The notes under the pieces were generated by a model. That model ran no database searches and had not been told where the DNA came from. It was given only the letters and a program-made list of their open reading frames with translations. DNA of 64,000 nucleotides from Microglena sp. YARC (Eukaryota > Chlorophyta > Chlorophyceae > Chlamydomonadales > Chlamydomonadaceae), in NCBI GenBank assembly GCA_022414725.1, contig CM039462.1, positions 93,801,278 through 93,865,277 of the forward strand, written 5' to 3'. The position numbers and the translations under genes are program-made. Below, one piece after another: positions 43,101 through 46,395 of this stretch (the stretch's first letter is position 1; each line of letters opens with the position of its first letter).

Positions 43101-43949
43101 CATCTTCCTCTCCCCCCGCCCTCCCTTACCACTAACCCAACTACCCCTACCTCCCTAACCCCGAACCCCCTACTTCCTTAAACCCTCACCTCCATTACCC
43201 CCTAACCCTAGTTCCTTACCCCCTTACCCCTGACCCCATAACGCCCTACCTCCTTACCCCCTACTTCTTACCCACTCTCCTCCCTGACCCCTTACTTCCT
43301 TACCCACCTATCTCCCTAACCCCCTAACTCATGATTAGATGACCATTACATACTGGGATGCATGTGGCTTCTGGCTTTCAGTTATGTTTTACGTAGTGCA
43401 TCCTCTAGCCCCACTTCCAACTAACAACCACTATCCAACACAACACAACCTGCCAACCACTATCCAACACAACACAACCTAACAACCACCACCCAACCTA
43501 ACAACCACTAACCACCACTACCCAACCTAACTCGTAGGTCCAGATGACCACAACGGATTGGGATGCATGTGGCTTCTGGCTGTCTGTTTTATGTAGTGCA
43601 TCACTCATCTCTAACACCACTACCCAACCTAACCACCACTAACCACCACTACCCAATCTTACAACCACTAACCAACCTAATAACCACTACCCACCACGGA
43701 TTGGGATGCATGTGGCTTCTGGCTGTCAGTTTTGTTTTATGTAGTGCATCCCTCTAGCCCCACTTCCCAACCTAACAACCACTAACCACCACTACCCAAC
43801 CTAACAACCACTTACCAACCTAACAACCACTAACCACCACTACCCAACCTAACTCGTAGGTCCAGATGACCACCACGGATTGGGATGCATGTGGCTTCTG
43901 GCTGTCTGTGGTGAAGCGCCTCATCAAGACACGCCAAACCTTGGGCTAG
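11989..43949 (+). CDS. SEC31: SEC31, COPII outer-coat protein (multi-exon, 5' part outside window)
   Basis: SEC31 pairs with SEC13 to form the outer cage of COPII vesicles that carry cargo from the ER to the Golgi, and it stimulates the SAR1-SEC23 GTPase. Recognisable blocks occur in the family order: the post-WD40 VVTE...LIKKS segment, CEKM, the EDFF and DIQRALMAG segment, NFELAVETCFKAGRLADA, the helical ACE1 core with WRETLALLATY and SLCYICAG, TTALEYLEY, a Pro/Ala/Tyr/Gln-rich linker, ADLRPVIDSLTRLYDS, KKREMEDNTKKLGQLF and the final WDACGFWL...KRLIKTRQTLG followed by TAG. Exon phases agree at all five junctions between clearly bounded exons that I checked. WD40 repeats are absent, so the start lies upstream or in the N gap. 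Several early and middle exons contain single-base frame breaks; whether these are errors or real is open. Introns are huge tandem arrays. Confidence 0.93.
12099..12950 (+). repeat. GTGGTG-rich donor-side array with exon-edge copies
   Basis: Intron sequence of GGTGGTG/GGTTGG minisatellite type. Near 12,237-12,280 and 12,498-12,530 it carries two degraded copies of the exon end (GAGAAGGAGACCCTC...GCTGAG), the first with the GTGCGTGTGG donor context. The rest is simple G/T-rich repeat with no other gene signal. Confidence 0.8.
12998..13045 (+). CDS. SEC31: SEC31 small exon (CEKMASLNGPKLERD)
   Basis: A 48-base exon between ATTCCATTAG and the donor GATCG|GTGTCA. It reads CEKMASLNGPKLERD and corresponds to the CEKK...E segment of plant SEC31. 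It enters with one base completing a codon, compatible with the preceding exon, and leaves phase 2. Confidence 0.7.
13046..13784 (+). repeat. Intron, GT-rich then CA/C-rich, with exon-edge copies
   Basis: It begins GT-rich (13,046-13,130) and becomes C/CA-rich (13,150-13,780). Two copies of the next exon edge are embedded near 13,255-13,310 and 13,546-13,610, both encoding a W/F-x-LGLLxE-like core but in different frames because of indels. Poly-C and ACACAC runs fill the rest. Confidence 0.75.
13785..13890 (+). CDS. SEC31: SEC31 exon (FIGLLFEADVDE), frame-damaged
   Basis: After the acceptor TTATGCAG the sequence encodes FIGLLFEADVDESCT and then, after a one-base shift, KLGFVVS. The family has WxxLKxxFE-D...TKLxxHLGF here, so the identity is good even though the frame is broken at least twice. 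The 3' border is unclear because the next exon-repeat block starts nearby. Confidence 0.55.
13895..14800 (+). repeat. Six tandem copies of a complete 88-bp SEC31-type exon
   Basis: Copies start near 13,909, 14,056, 14,187, 14,315, 14,441 and 14,637, about 125-195 bp apart. Each has an acceptor-like CCCTAG or CCCAAAG, a coding core reading APDPLD and then LAGGVDQLLSPIP, and an end at CCCCAG followed by GTAAAG, GTGAA or GTGTGAA. Unlike most arrays here, whole exons with both splice sites are repeated, so several could be included or skipped. A truncated seventh copy lies near 14,768. Spacers are T-rich. Confidence 0.82.
14637..14724 (+). CDS. SEC31: SEC31 88-bp exon (APDPLDIDSLAGG), cleanest copy
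   Basis: Flanked by TTCCCTAG and GTAAAGC. It is 88 bases: one base completes a codon, then 29 codons end at phase 0, which fits the phase-0 start of the 17,394 exon. It encodes the acidic linker before the second half of SEC31. I chose it because both splice sites and the frame are intact; the mature mRNA may use another copy or several. Confidence 0.62.
14801..15680 (+). repeat. About five 170-180 bp units ending in a splice donor
   Basis: Units near 14,797, 14,977, 15,157, 15,327 and 15,500 hold a short coding edge (TGACC...CTACTGTCTGGC, ACCCACAGCGAACAG) ending in CCCCAG|GTAA, a T-rich spacer with ATTTGTTTTTTATAG, and GCTGCTGGTTG...GGTTGGAACAGCC. They look like donor-edge copies of the 88-bp exon that have drifted further. 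Confidence 0.72.
15681..17393 (+). repeat. SEC31 acceptor-edge array (APEDFFNQPEEN units)
   Basis: About nine copies of the start of the next exon, near 15,800, 16,130, 16,262, 16,401, 16,542, 16,676, 16,810, 17,030 and 17,197, most spaced 130-140 bp. Each runs from a CA/CCACC-rich intron tail ending CACTGCAG into PEDFFNQPEEN and FDKLP(Q/E)D, then back into CACCAC-rich spacer. Copies near 15,690 and 17,080 share a longer tail (CACTT..TATCTTGCTCTAAA), showing a higher-order unit. The intact exon follows at 17,394. Confidence 0.88.
17394..17583 (+). CDS. SEC31: SEC31 exon (EDFFNQPEEN ... DIQRALMAG)
   Basis: 190 bases from CACTGCAG to the donor GGCTG|GTGGGT: 63 codons plus one base. It encodes an acidic EDFF-type segment, FDKLPEDEVVKEL and EKEEDIQRALMAG, matching the acidic stretch and first helix before the ACE1 solenoid in plant SEC31 (xIQRAL). 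It enters phase 0 and leaves phase 1; the next exon supplies GC to complete the Gly codon. Confidence 0.88.
17584..18300 (+). repeat. SEC31 donor-edge array (EKEEDIQRALMAG units)
   Basis: Four copies of the exon end (AATGCTGGGGATCAC ... CTCATGGCTG|GTGG) follow the intact one, at about 17,659, 17,859, 18,008 and 18,206. Two GT-rich spacer types alternate A-B-A-B, giving a 350-bp higher-order repeat. Every copy keeps a GT donor. After the last copy the spacer changes to a third, GT-rich type. Confidence 0.88.
18301..18770 (+). repeat. Poly-C/CA low complexity with a degraded exon copy
   Basis: The strand switches from G/T-rich to C/A-rich near 18,365. Long C runs (about 18,440, 18,486, 18,648) and (AC)n are present. 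At 18,675-18,740 a degraded copy of the next exon reads GQLADAFLISNIFNAELLP, clearly the AGRLADALLIANCFNAEL segment. Confidence 0.75.
18771..19680. repeat. CA/C-rich minisatellite, 80-140 bp unit, about nine copies
   Basis: Each unit is (AC)n, then AAAAGCAACGTGTAAGACC, CGGTTGTTGACTGATC, CCCCGCTCACCC and a C-run. The GCAAC...GTAAGACC...GG core could be a decayed form of the GGCAACTT...TGTAGAGACCTG exon edge, but the match is too weak to claim. A last variant sits at 20,140-20,180. Confidence 0.8.
19681..20300. repeat. (AC)n microsatellite, impure
   Basis: About 450 bases of ACACAC interrupted by single T or C insertions (19,745-20,135), then CCACCC-rich sequence. No coding or structural signal beyond the repeat. 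Confidence 0.9.
20301..20674 (+). repeat. Two acceptor-edge copies before SEC31 ACE1 exon
   Basis: Copies at about 20,320-20,420 and 20,520-20,620 run from CTGTGCAG into (N)FEL..xTCxKAGRLADA and LIANCFNTQLLP, then return to CCACACACTCACAAC spacer. The first has a one-base insertion (GCAATTTCGG) that breaks the frame. The period is about 175-200 bp and the intact exon follows. Confidence 0.87.
20675..20841 (+). CDS. SEC31: SEC31 exon (NFELAVETCFKAGRLADA)
   Basis: 167 bases between CCCTGTGCAG and GACCAG|GTGACC. It reads NFELAVETCFKAGRLADA, LIANCFNAELFQKSMQ and RYMRKCPKPYMQIVHANMDQ. It matches the first helices of the SEC31 ACE1 solenoid (GNFE-AV--C---RMADALI, then the xRYxxK...YMxxV helix). 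Enters phase 1, leaves phase 0, in agreement with both neighbours. Confidence 0.93.
20842..21829 (+). repeat. Donor-edge copies plus 57-bp GT-rich minisatellite
   Basis: From 20,940 to about 21,400 a GGTGATAGTTGCAGTGG unit of 57-60 bp repeats about seven times. Two further copies of the exon end (KSMQRYMRKCPKPYMQ ... NMDQ|GTGAGC) lie at 21,500-21,580 and about 21,745-21,812. The first is almost unchanged; the second begins degraded. Both keep the donor. Confidence 0.88.
21830..23740. repeat. 70-bp VNTR, about 26 copies
   Basis: A nearly uniform tandem repeat of about 65-75 bp: CACAACACCGGATGCGCCC, ATGTTGGTACTGGTGGGGGT, GAGTGAGTGGTGGGTGATGG, TGGTGGTGGTGT. Variation is mainly in the number of GGT triplets and GAGAGAG/GAGTGAG. 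It begins as the continuation of the GTGAG donor sequence after the last exon-edge copy, so it is expanded intron. Confidence 0.95.
23741..24671 (+). repeat. SEC31 acceptor-edge array (FEALVRTRPVG units)
   Basis: Five copies of the next exon's first about 80 bases at about 23,870, 24,010, 24,155, 24,312 and 24,490 precede the intact one. Each runs from CACCCCCTCAG into DFEALVRTRPVG and ETLALLATY, then into CACACC-rich spacer; units are 140-180 bp. Copies carry private indels and substitutions. The strand changes from GT-rich to CA-rich near 23,790. Confidence 0.9.
24672..25049 (+). CDS. SEC31: SEC31 main ACE1 exon (WRETLALLATY ... SLCYICAG)
   Basis: 378 bases, exactly 126 codons, from CCCCCTCAG to GCTCAG|GTATGT, phase 0 at both ends. 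It contains DFEALVRTRPVGQWRETLAL, LCDMLATRLGQAG, ASLCYICAGTIDPVV, LWTKGLASAR, VIEKAVIFGLATGNKKAS and LVTNYASILAAQ. These are the signature helices of the SEC31 alpha-solenoid that form the edge dimer of the COPII cage; the LCYICAG and ATGNKK motifs agree with the plant protein. The frame is clean, so the gene appears functional here. Confidence 0.96.
25050..26930 (+). repeat. SEC31 donor-edge array (YASILAAQ|GTGTGT units)
   Basis: About fourteen extra copies of the exon end (TACGCCTCCATCTTGGCTGC, TCAG) each followed by GTGTGTGTGTCTCC, AAGTGTAGGAGTGTG and related GT-rich spacer. Positions include 25,270, 25,383, 25,467, 25,650, 25,839, 26,030, 26,136, 26,390, 26,518, 26,646, 26,750 and 26,877. 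The early copies carry up to about 110 bases of exon (ATGNKKASSSLAELVTNYAS); later ones only 20-25. Most keep AG|GT; some changed to GATGATGTG. Confidence 0.92.
26931..27396 (+). repeat. Two 192-bp in-frame copies of the TTALEYLEY exon start
   Basis: Acceptor-edge copies begin at 27,013 and 27,205, and the third, continuing copy at 27,397: an exact 192-bp period, or 64 codons. Each encodes G(C/R)LTTALEYLEY, EASTTVAVLRD and SGSQLPPSVTH, then a CACACACAC/CCCAC spacer ending CCCCCAG. Because the period is a multiple of three and the spacer has no stop, one frame is open across all three copies (26,947-27,846). Confidence 0.92.
27397..27693 (+). CDS. SEC31: SEC31 exon (TTALEYLEY, start of Pro-rich linker)
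   Basis: 297 bases, 99 codons, phase 0 at both ends, from CACCCCCAG to GGACAG|GTAGGG. It encodes GRLTTALEYLEYVPG, the last ACE1 helices (plant LLTTAMKYL..., human IAAALAFL...), then LRDRIYRSGSQ and a low-complexity linker rich in Ala, Gln, Tyr and Ser (SYTQPSAYAQPAAANNYSS). In SEC31 this linker binds SEC23 and activates GTP hydrolysis. The donor GTAGGG resembles the MITE terminus described elsewhere in this window. Confidence 0.9.
27694..28440. repeat. AT-rich intron start with 176-bp tandem duplication and poly-C
   Basis: A block AACCAAAAGCGGCTAAACCC ... ATTATTATTATA ... GGATATATATAGGATG appears at 27,868 and again at 28,044. It is followed by TACTAGTACGGTAGC and GTGTGGCCGGTGGCCAC at 28,285-28,325, a sequence that recurs at 39,903-39,940 near the other end of the same region. 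A C-run of about 28 lies at 28,339-28,366. The short frame at 27,750-27,846 (RQEDPRGHVSDM) is not recognised. Confidence 0.72.
28491..28690 (-). mobile_element. tRNA-derived SINE, copy A
   Basis: Read on the minus strand: an A-box-like region at the right end, the B-box GGTTCGGATCC near 28,625-28,640 and a body ending GCCCCACCGGACGTTATCAT. The same body and tail occur at 38,322, 44,994, 48,306 and 55,503. Copies A and B also share flanking sequence on both sides (GGCACCCT..GTCTGCAT and GTCTGCAGAC...CATATTGATAC), so these two were duplicated as one block rather than inserted twice. Confidence 0.85.
28735..38130. repeat. 9.4-kb minisatellite of GGTGCCTTGGGT-type 12-mers
   Basis: About 780 twelve-base steps built from three words, GGTGCCTTGGGT, GCGGGTGCCTCG and GGTGTGGGTGCA, often in 36-base order. 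Copies differ mostly by single-base insertions or deletions. Both strands therefore contain very long false frames (Gly-Cys-Leu-Gly on plus, His-Pro-Arg-Thr on minus). It lies inside the SEC31 intron between the 27,397 and 39,316 exons and is bounded by the SINE-containing blocks A and B. A less regular zone occurs at about 32,700-35,500. Confidence 0.96.
38131..38321. other. Unique intron sequence between array and SINE copy B
   Basis: It begins with GCAGACAAGTCTACCAGG, the same word that starts each unit of the following array, then about 150 bases of sequence unlike any neighbour (CCATGCATGTTGTCCGCATT), then ACCGGCACCCTGTGTCTGC shared with the left flank of SINE A. No gene seen. Confidence 0.6.
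38322..38525 (-). mobile_element. tRNA-derived SINE, copy B
   Basis: On the minus strand an A-box TGCTCAATGGTAGGGC (near 38,490-38,507) is followed after about 25 bases by the B-box GGTTCGGATCC (near 38,455-38,465), spacing typical of a tRNA head. The body CGGAGCGCTTTAGTGTTCGG, AGCAGCTCGTTACC and the end GTTATCATTA match the other copies. This copy has the best preserved A-box of the three minus-strand copies. Confidence 0.88.
38540..39245. repeat. About seven ~100-bp units ending at a 12-mer core
   Basis: Each unit is GCAGACAACTCTACCAGGCC, ATATTGATACTAGCACC, then TTGGGTGCGGGTGCATGTGC and GTGTGGGTGCGGGTGC. Starts lie near 38,603, 38,713, 38,775, 38,846, 38,925, 39,000 and 39,110. The unit joins the word flanking SINE A/B to the 12-mer of the 9.4-kb array, so it may be the ancestral unit from which the long array expanded. 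Confidence 0.85.
39316..39790 (+). CDS. SEC31: SEC31 Pro/Gln/Tyr-rich linker exon, frame-damaged
   Basis: After CCTCCCTAG it reads PHQQAPAAGSSW in phase 0, meets a TAG, and continues in another frame as SQPALFPTPARPSYTQPASP and NAPPPTPNRMPPTQIGPSG; further pieces in other frames read TYVHPTTEGMYASSS, PSAYGGGGYANLHHHH and FGQNAAAQYSS. The composition is right for the SEC31 linker and pieces from all three frames join sensibly with single-base shifts, suggesting sequencing indels. The 3' border is not defined. Confidence 0.68.
39942..40073 (+). CDS. SEC31: Possible SEC31 Pro/Gly repeat exon
   Basis: A run of CCTGG/CCCAGG words encodes PGLGPG, PGPGPGPG and GPGPGW in shifting frames, ending CAGAACGG|GTAAGT, a strong donor. 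It sits between the linker exon and the AANGYGG exon, so a collagen-like linker exon is plausible, but the acceptor and frame are uncertain. It may be a tandem repeat only. Confidence 0.4.
40074..40747 (+). repeat. Acceptor-edge copies (AAANGYGG) and 29-bp TATA-rich minisatellite
   Basis: Copies of the next exon start lie at 40,252 (AAANGYGYGGMIP) and 40,410 (one base different, then GYGG-type). Between 40,485 and 40,712 a 28-30 bp unit, TGTATGTATATATACACTAC plus CATACTATT, repeats about eight times. CTTCCTCTTCATGTG precedes each acceptor. An AT dinucleotide run is at 40,202-40,220. Confidence 0.85.
40748..41095 (+). CDS. SEC31: SEC31 exon (ANGYGG ... ADLRPVIDSLTRLYDS)
   Basis: 348 bases, entering and leaving in phase 1 and open throughout. 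It encodes the end of the linker (AANGYGGMNPNASTGG, APGMMPGMMAPAGG, PPPAKPSPPPPPPGPP) and then the first helix of the conserved C-terminal domain, TVDTSAVAADLRPVIDSLTR and LYDSC. Plant SEC31 has the same TxDTSxVxxxxKPVIxxLTRLF element. The end is CCAG followed by CTAAGG, whereas the downstream copies have CCAG|GTAAGG or GTGAGG, so this copy appears to lack its donor. Confidence 0.85.
41096..42062 (+). repeat. SEC31 donor-edge array (DTSAVAADLRPVIDSL units, six extra copies)
   Basis: Copies of the last about 100 exon bases begin near 41,172, 41,337, 41,493, 41,662, 41,829 and 41,964, spaced 135-175 bp. Each contains GCGACTGTGGACAC, ACTTGCGTCCTGTGATTGAC and, in most, CCCAG|GTAAGG or GTGAGG, then GGCTGCAC...CTCATGCACACTCACACCC. 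Some carry short deletions. An acceptor-like CACCTTAG occurs before two copies, so these could act as cassette exons. Confidence 0.9.
42063..42478 (+). repeat. Intron with two acceptor-edge copies (KKREMED units)
   Basis: Copies at 42,230 and 42,344 read AKK(R/G)EMED(K/N)TNKLA after GTGTAG or TTGCAG acceptors and return to CTCACACTC-rich spacer. The intact exon follows at 42,479; spacing is 114 and 135 bp. Near 42,080 the word TAGGGCTGACATGTATA resembles the start of the 27,694 intron. Confidence 0.88.
42479..42633 (+). CDS. SEC31: SEC31 exon (KKREMEDNTKKLGQLF)
   Basis: 155 bases from CCCTGCAG to CATTCAG|GTAGGG. With one carried base it gives 52 codons: AKKREMEDNTKKLGQLFWKM, NAGEVSEGVLPKMVQLCQAI, DASDWHAANHIQ. 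This is the hallmark of the plant SEC31 C-terminal domain (TKKREIEDNSxKLGxLFxKLN...LCQALDxxDFxxALxIQ). Enters phase 1, leaves phase 0. The donor coincides with the end of a hAT-like MITE. Confidence 0.96.
42634..43859 (+). repeat. Last SEC31 intron: MITE, exon-edge copies, CCA-rich spacer
   Basis: It starts with the terminus of a MITE (GTAGGGAACGGCAATAT). A second copy of the preceding exon end (SEGALPKLCQAIDASDWRA...HIQ) lies at 42,752-42,828 with a second, full MITE copy behind it. C/T-rich sequence (43,016-43,330) follows. Three acceptor-edge copies of the last exon (DWDACGFWL) lie near 43,335, 43,540 and 43,700, separated by CTAACAACCACTA-type spacer. Confidence 0.88.
42830..43005. mobile_element. 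hAT-like MITE (ATCATATGAT-rich), inside SEC31 intron
   Basis: 176 bp with imperfect terminal inverted repeats, TAGGGAACGGCAATATGATA on the left and TAGGTACGGGCATATCATAT (reverse complement) on the right. Palindromic ATATCATATGAT words fill the ends. The flanking 8-mers are CATTCAGG and CATACAAG (6 of 8 equal), consistent with an old hAT-type 8-bp target duplication. A related element at 48,767-49,855 shows the same ends and a 7 of 8 duplication. The left end sits exactly at the SEC31 splice donor. Confidence 0.72.
43860..43949 (+). CDS. SEC31: SEC31 last exon (WDACGFWL ... KRLIKTRQTLG stop)
   Basis: 29 codons plus TAG, entering phase 0 after AACTCGTAG. It reads VQMTTTDWDACGFWLSVVKR, LIKTRQTLG. 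Plant SEC31 ends with the same VxLTTSEWDECNFWLxxLKRMxKxRQ helix, so this is the true C-terminus. Confidence 0.95.
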   Translation, partial: VQMTTTDWDACGFWLSVVKRLIKTRQTLG

Positions 43950-44155
43950 TGTCCTCGTGTGTGTGTGGGTGTGGTGAAGCGCCTCATCAAGACACGCCAA
44001 ACCTTGGGCTAGTGTCCTCGTGTGTGTGTGGGTGTGGTGAAGCGCCTCATCAAGACACGCCAAACCTTGGGCTAGTGTCCTCATGTGTGTGTATGTGTGT
44101 GGGTGTGGTGAAGCGCCTCATCAAGACATGTCAAGCCTTAGGCTAGTGATCTCGT
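43950..44155 (+). repeat. Three tandem copies of the SEC31 C-terminus
   Basis: GTGGTGAAGCGCCTCATCAA, GACACGCCAAACC, TTGGGCTAG and GTGTCCTCGTGTGTGTGTGG repeat at 43,972, 44,035 and 44,108 with a 63-bp period (the last unit is slightly longer). They lie after the stop codon, so they are in the 3' UTR or downstream. The same edge-duplication process therefore also hit the end of the gene. Confidence 0.92.
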
Positions 44156-44502
44156 GTGTTTGTGGGTGTGTCAATGTACATGTATGTTACAGTCATGGGG
44201 TATCTTCTTCTATATTTGTAGAATTGATTTATCACTATAGCACGAACTCAGAGCCCCCATCGGTAAAACGATCGTTTGGGGTTTAGTTCATCAGTGCTTT
44301 TTGTTTTTAGCCCTTCCTGTCTCGGTTGGACAAGTCCCTTATTCCTTTTCGGCCTGCCCCTGGACTGTAACATACATACAACCACCAAGTTTTGTTAGGC
44401 TCAATGCTCGCCGTGTGTTGTTCTGTACATTCAAATGTATGTTTCAGTCTAAGGGTAGCCAAAAGGGCAAATGTATTGCATGTGTCTGTGTGCTTCCGGG
44501 TT
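44156..44502. other. SEC31 downstream region, no gene seen
   Basis: Unique-looking sequence. TGTAA at 44,368 could be the chlorophyte-type polyadenylation signal of SEC31, but this is a guess. CGGTAAAACGATCGTTTGGG near 44,260 is close to a palindrome. No other feature recognised. Confidence 0.4.
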
Positions 44503-44712
44503 GTTCAGGACGCTGCGTCGCAGACGCAACATGGAGAGGGTCCGTTGCGTCACAGGACGCAGCTTCAGTGGGTTGGTTGCATCGCAGTACGCATGCTGCA
44601 GGTCAGTTGCATCGCAGTACGCATGCTGCAGGTCAGTTGCATCGCAGGATACAGGTTGTACAATTGGTTGCGTCTCAGAACGCAGAGCTGGGGGTTCTCC
44701 TGGACAAACCTG
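44503..44712 (+). repeat. Dispersed GACGCAACGG-type repeat, copy 1
   Basis: It begins TTGTTCAGGACGCTGCGTCG and holds GGGTCCGTTGCGTC, then two perfect 29-30 bp tandem units (GTTGCATCGCAGTACGCATG, CTGCAGGTCA) and a weaker third. Related copies lie at 46,146-46,395 (inverted) and 49,932-50,190. No coding capacity; the element class is unknown. Confidence 0.75.
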
Positions 44713-44740
44713 GTGTGCACGCGTAAATTTGTGTACGATG

Positions 44741-44935
44741 CAGGGTACTACTTCTTGCCGAATTGGTCAGCGCTTAAAGCGCACAAACGTCAAATTGGTC
44801 AGCGCTTTTTAGTGCCAAAAGCGCAAAAACTGCGCGCTGCGCCCACAGGGGGTTGAAAAAACTGTGCGAAACGCGCAGAATGGCTCAAAAAGGCAGCGCG
44901 GCACTGCGCTGCTGCGCGTGCTTAGTAGTACCCTG
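44741..44935. mobile_element. 195-bp TIR element with CAGGGTACTACT ends (hAT-like MITE)
   Basis: The left end CAGGGTACTACT and right end AGTAGTACCCTG are perfect 12-bp inverted repeats. CAGGG...CCCTG is a common hAT terminus. The inside is packed with GCGC words (CAGCGCTTAAAGCGC, GCGCGCTGCGC) and two copies of AATTGGTCAGCGCTT. No clean target duplication is seen because the flanks are themselves a direct repeat (CCTGGTGTGCAC on both sides). Confidence 0.6.
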
Positions 44936-44993
44936 GTGTGCACATGTACACTTGTGTAGGATGTGTCTAGGATGCTATAGCCCCTTTCAGTGA

Positions 44994-45190
44994 TATGTAA
45001 TGGTCCAGTGGTAGACCAGATTGCTTGAGGATGAAGAGTTATGGGGTTCAACTCCCCCTTCCGTCGCTCTTGGCGTTACAGGTCGGTGTCAACCGCGATG
45101 GTAGCTTGTCCAGTTGAGGTAGGAGACCGCTCCCCACCCGCGTATGATGGGCTCCCTTAACACCACGCCCCACCAGGCGTTATCATTACT
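44994..45190 (+). mobile_element. tRNA-derived SINE, copy C
   Basis: A-box TGGTCCAGTGGTAGACC (45,001-45,017) and perfect B-box GGTTCAACTCC (about 45,044-45,054) give an internal RNA polymerase III promoter. The body TCAACCGCGATGGTAGC, TTGTCCAGTTGAGGTAG, GGGCTCCCTTAACACCACG and the end GGCGTTATCATTAC match copies A, B, D and E. The anticodon and acceptor stems do not pair, so this is a SINE, not a working tRNA. Confidence 0.88.
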
Positions 45191-46140
45191 TGGTGTCCAG
45201 GATGCTATCATTGTTACATCCGAGTAATGTGCCACTCTCAGGACTTAAAGTTAAGGGCACCAATGCGTAAGCCGGAATTAGCAGTAGTTACTAGGGCACG
45301 TGTAAATTTGTGTAGGACGTGTCCAGGATCTCGGGTCCTTCACTCCTTATTGAATTGAATTGTTACTCTGGCCTGCCACTCTCTCTGCTCGCCGTCTTCC
45401 AGTTCGAAGTCCCCTTGTACAATACCTGAACTTGTACGGCTGCTATCCTAGAAACCAGGGAGCACGGAAATCTATAAACTACCGACTGGACCCTGTACGA
45501 GGTCCACAGAAACCTGCGCGATACCGTAGTTACGGATACCATAGTGCTCTGTATACTAAGCCCTAGCAAGTTGCATGTTCCTGATTTGAATTGCTACATG
45601 CTTTTCTTTTCAGCAAGCTTAAGCAGACTACTTAGTGAACATGTACTCGACCTTGAACTTGATTACATGGCTCCAGCCAGCAATTCGGCTGGCTGGGGCC
45701 ATGTACCGGTCTAGCTACTAATCCCTAGCAAGTTTAGTGCTCCTGATTTGAATTGTTACATGGTTATACAGAAAGCTTGGGCAGACTACTTGGTGAACAT
45801 GCAACAAGGAAATGTAACAATACCATATTAACATAAGACCCTTTGCCAAGTTAGTTCCACCATGCTTTTCTGAGACCCACTTTTAGGTGGAAAATGACAT
45901 GCCAATACTTGAAGGCGCGTACGGTATTATATATAATCAGGGATCTGTCATACATCATCAAGATCGCTAGTGTAACAGGATCCTTGGGAAACTCCAGTAA
46001 ACTCGAGGTCAACCCCGATGTCAATCTAACTCAGGGGACGCGGGGGTGGACACGCCCGGGGTACTTCAGGAAGACCCTCAGCTCTGCTGTCTGAGATGCA
46101 ACACATAGTATAATGTCTCCACGCAATGGTGTATTTTACC
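45191..46140. other. Unique region with an 80-bp duplication and a long hairpin
   Basis: An 80-base segment (CCTAGCAAGTT...TCCTGATTTGAATTG...GCAGACTACTT.GTGAACATG) occurs at 45,562-45,644 and 45,723-45,800. Between the copies is a strong hairpin: arms 45,664-45,681 and 45,688-45,705, 17 of 18 Watson-Crick pairs plus one G-T, loop of six. No gene recognised. Confidence 0.7.
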
Positions 46141-46145
46141 CCCTT

Positions 46146-46395
46146 TGTATAGCTTGCGTCCTGCGACGCAACGGACCCTTCCATCTGGTCAACGGACCCT
46201 CCCCACGCCGAAGTGTCCGTTGCGTGGGGGATTTGTTTCGGGGTAACGTGGGGGGTGGGGTGGGGTGGGGTGGGGTGGGGGTGGGGTGGGGTGGGGAGCT
46301 AAATAAGACCTGCGACGCAACGGACCCTTCGACGTTGTGTCAGCGACGGAGGACGCAGCGTCCTGAACAACCCTGGACGCAACCCGCTGGAAGTC
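46146..46395 (-). repeat. Dispersed GACGCAACGG-type repeat, copy 2 (inverted), with G-rich tract
   Basis: Reverse orientation relative to copies 1 and 3: it ends GACGCAGCGTCCTGAACAA. Two CTGCGACGCAACGGACCCTT words flank a (GGGGT)n tract at 46,248-46,297, which has many G-runs of four or more and could form a G-quadruplex. Confidence 0.75.

Noticed and set aside
44994..45070. A functional tRNA gene
   Set aside because: A- and B-boxes and a D-arm are present, but the anticodon and acceptor stems do not pair and the body matches the SINE copies.
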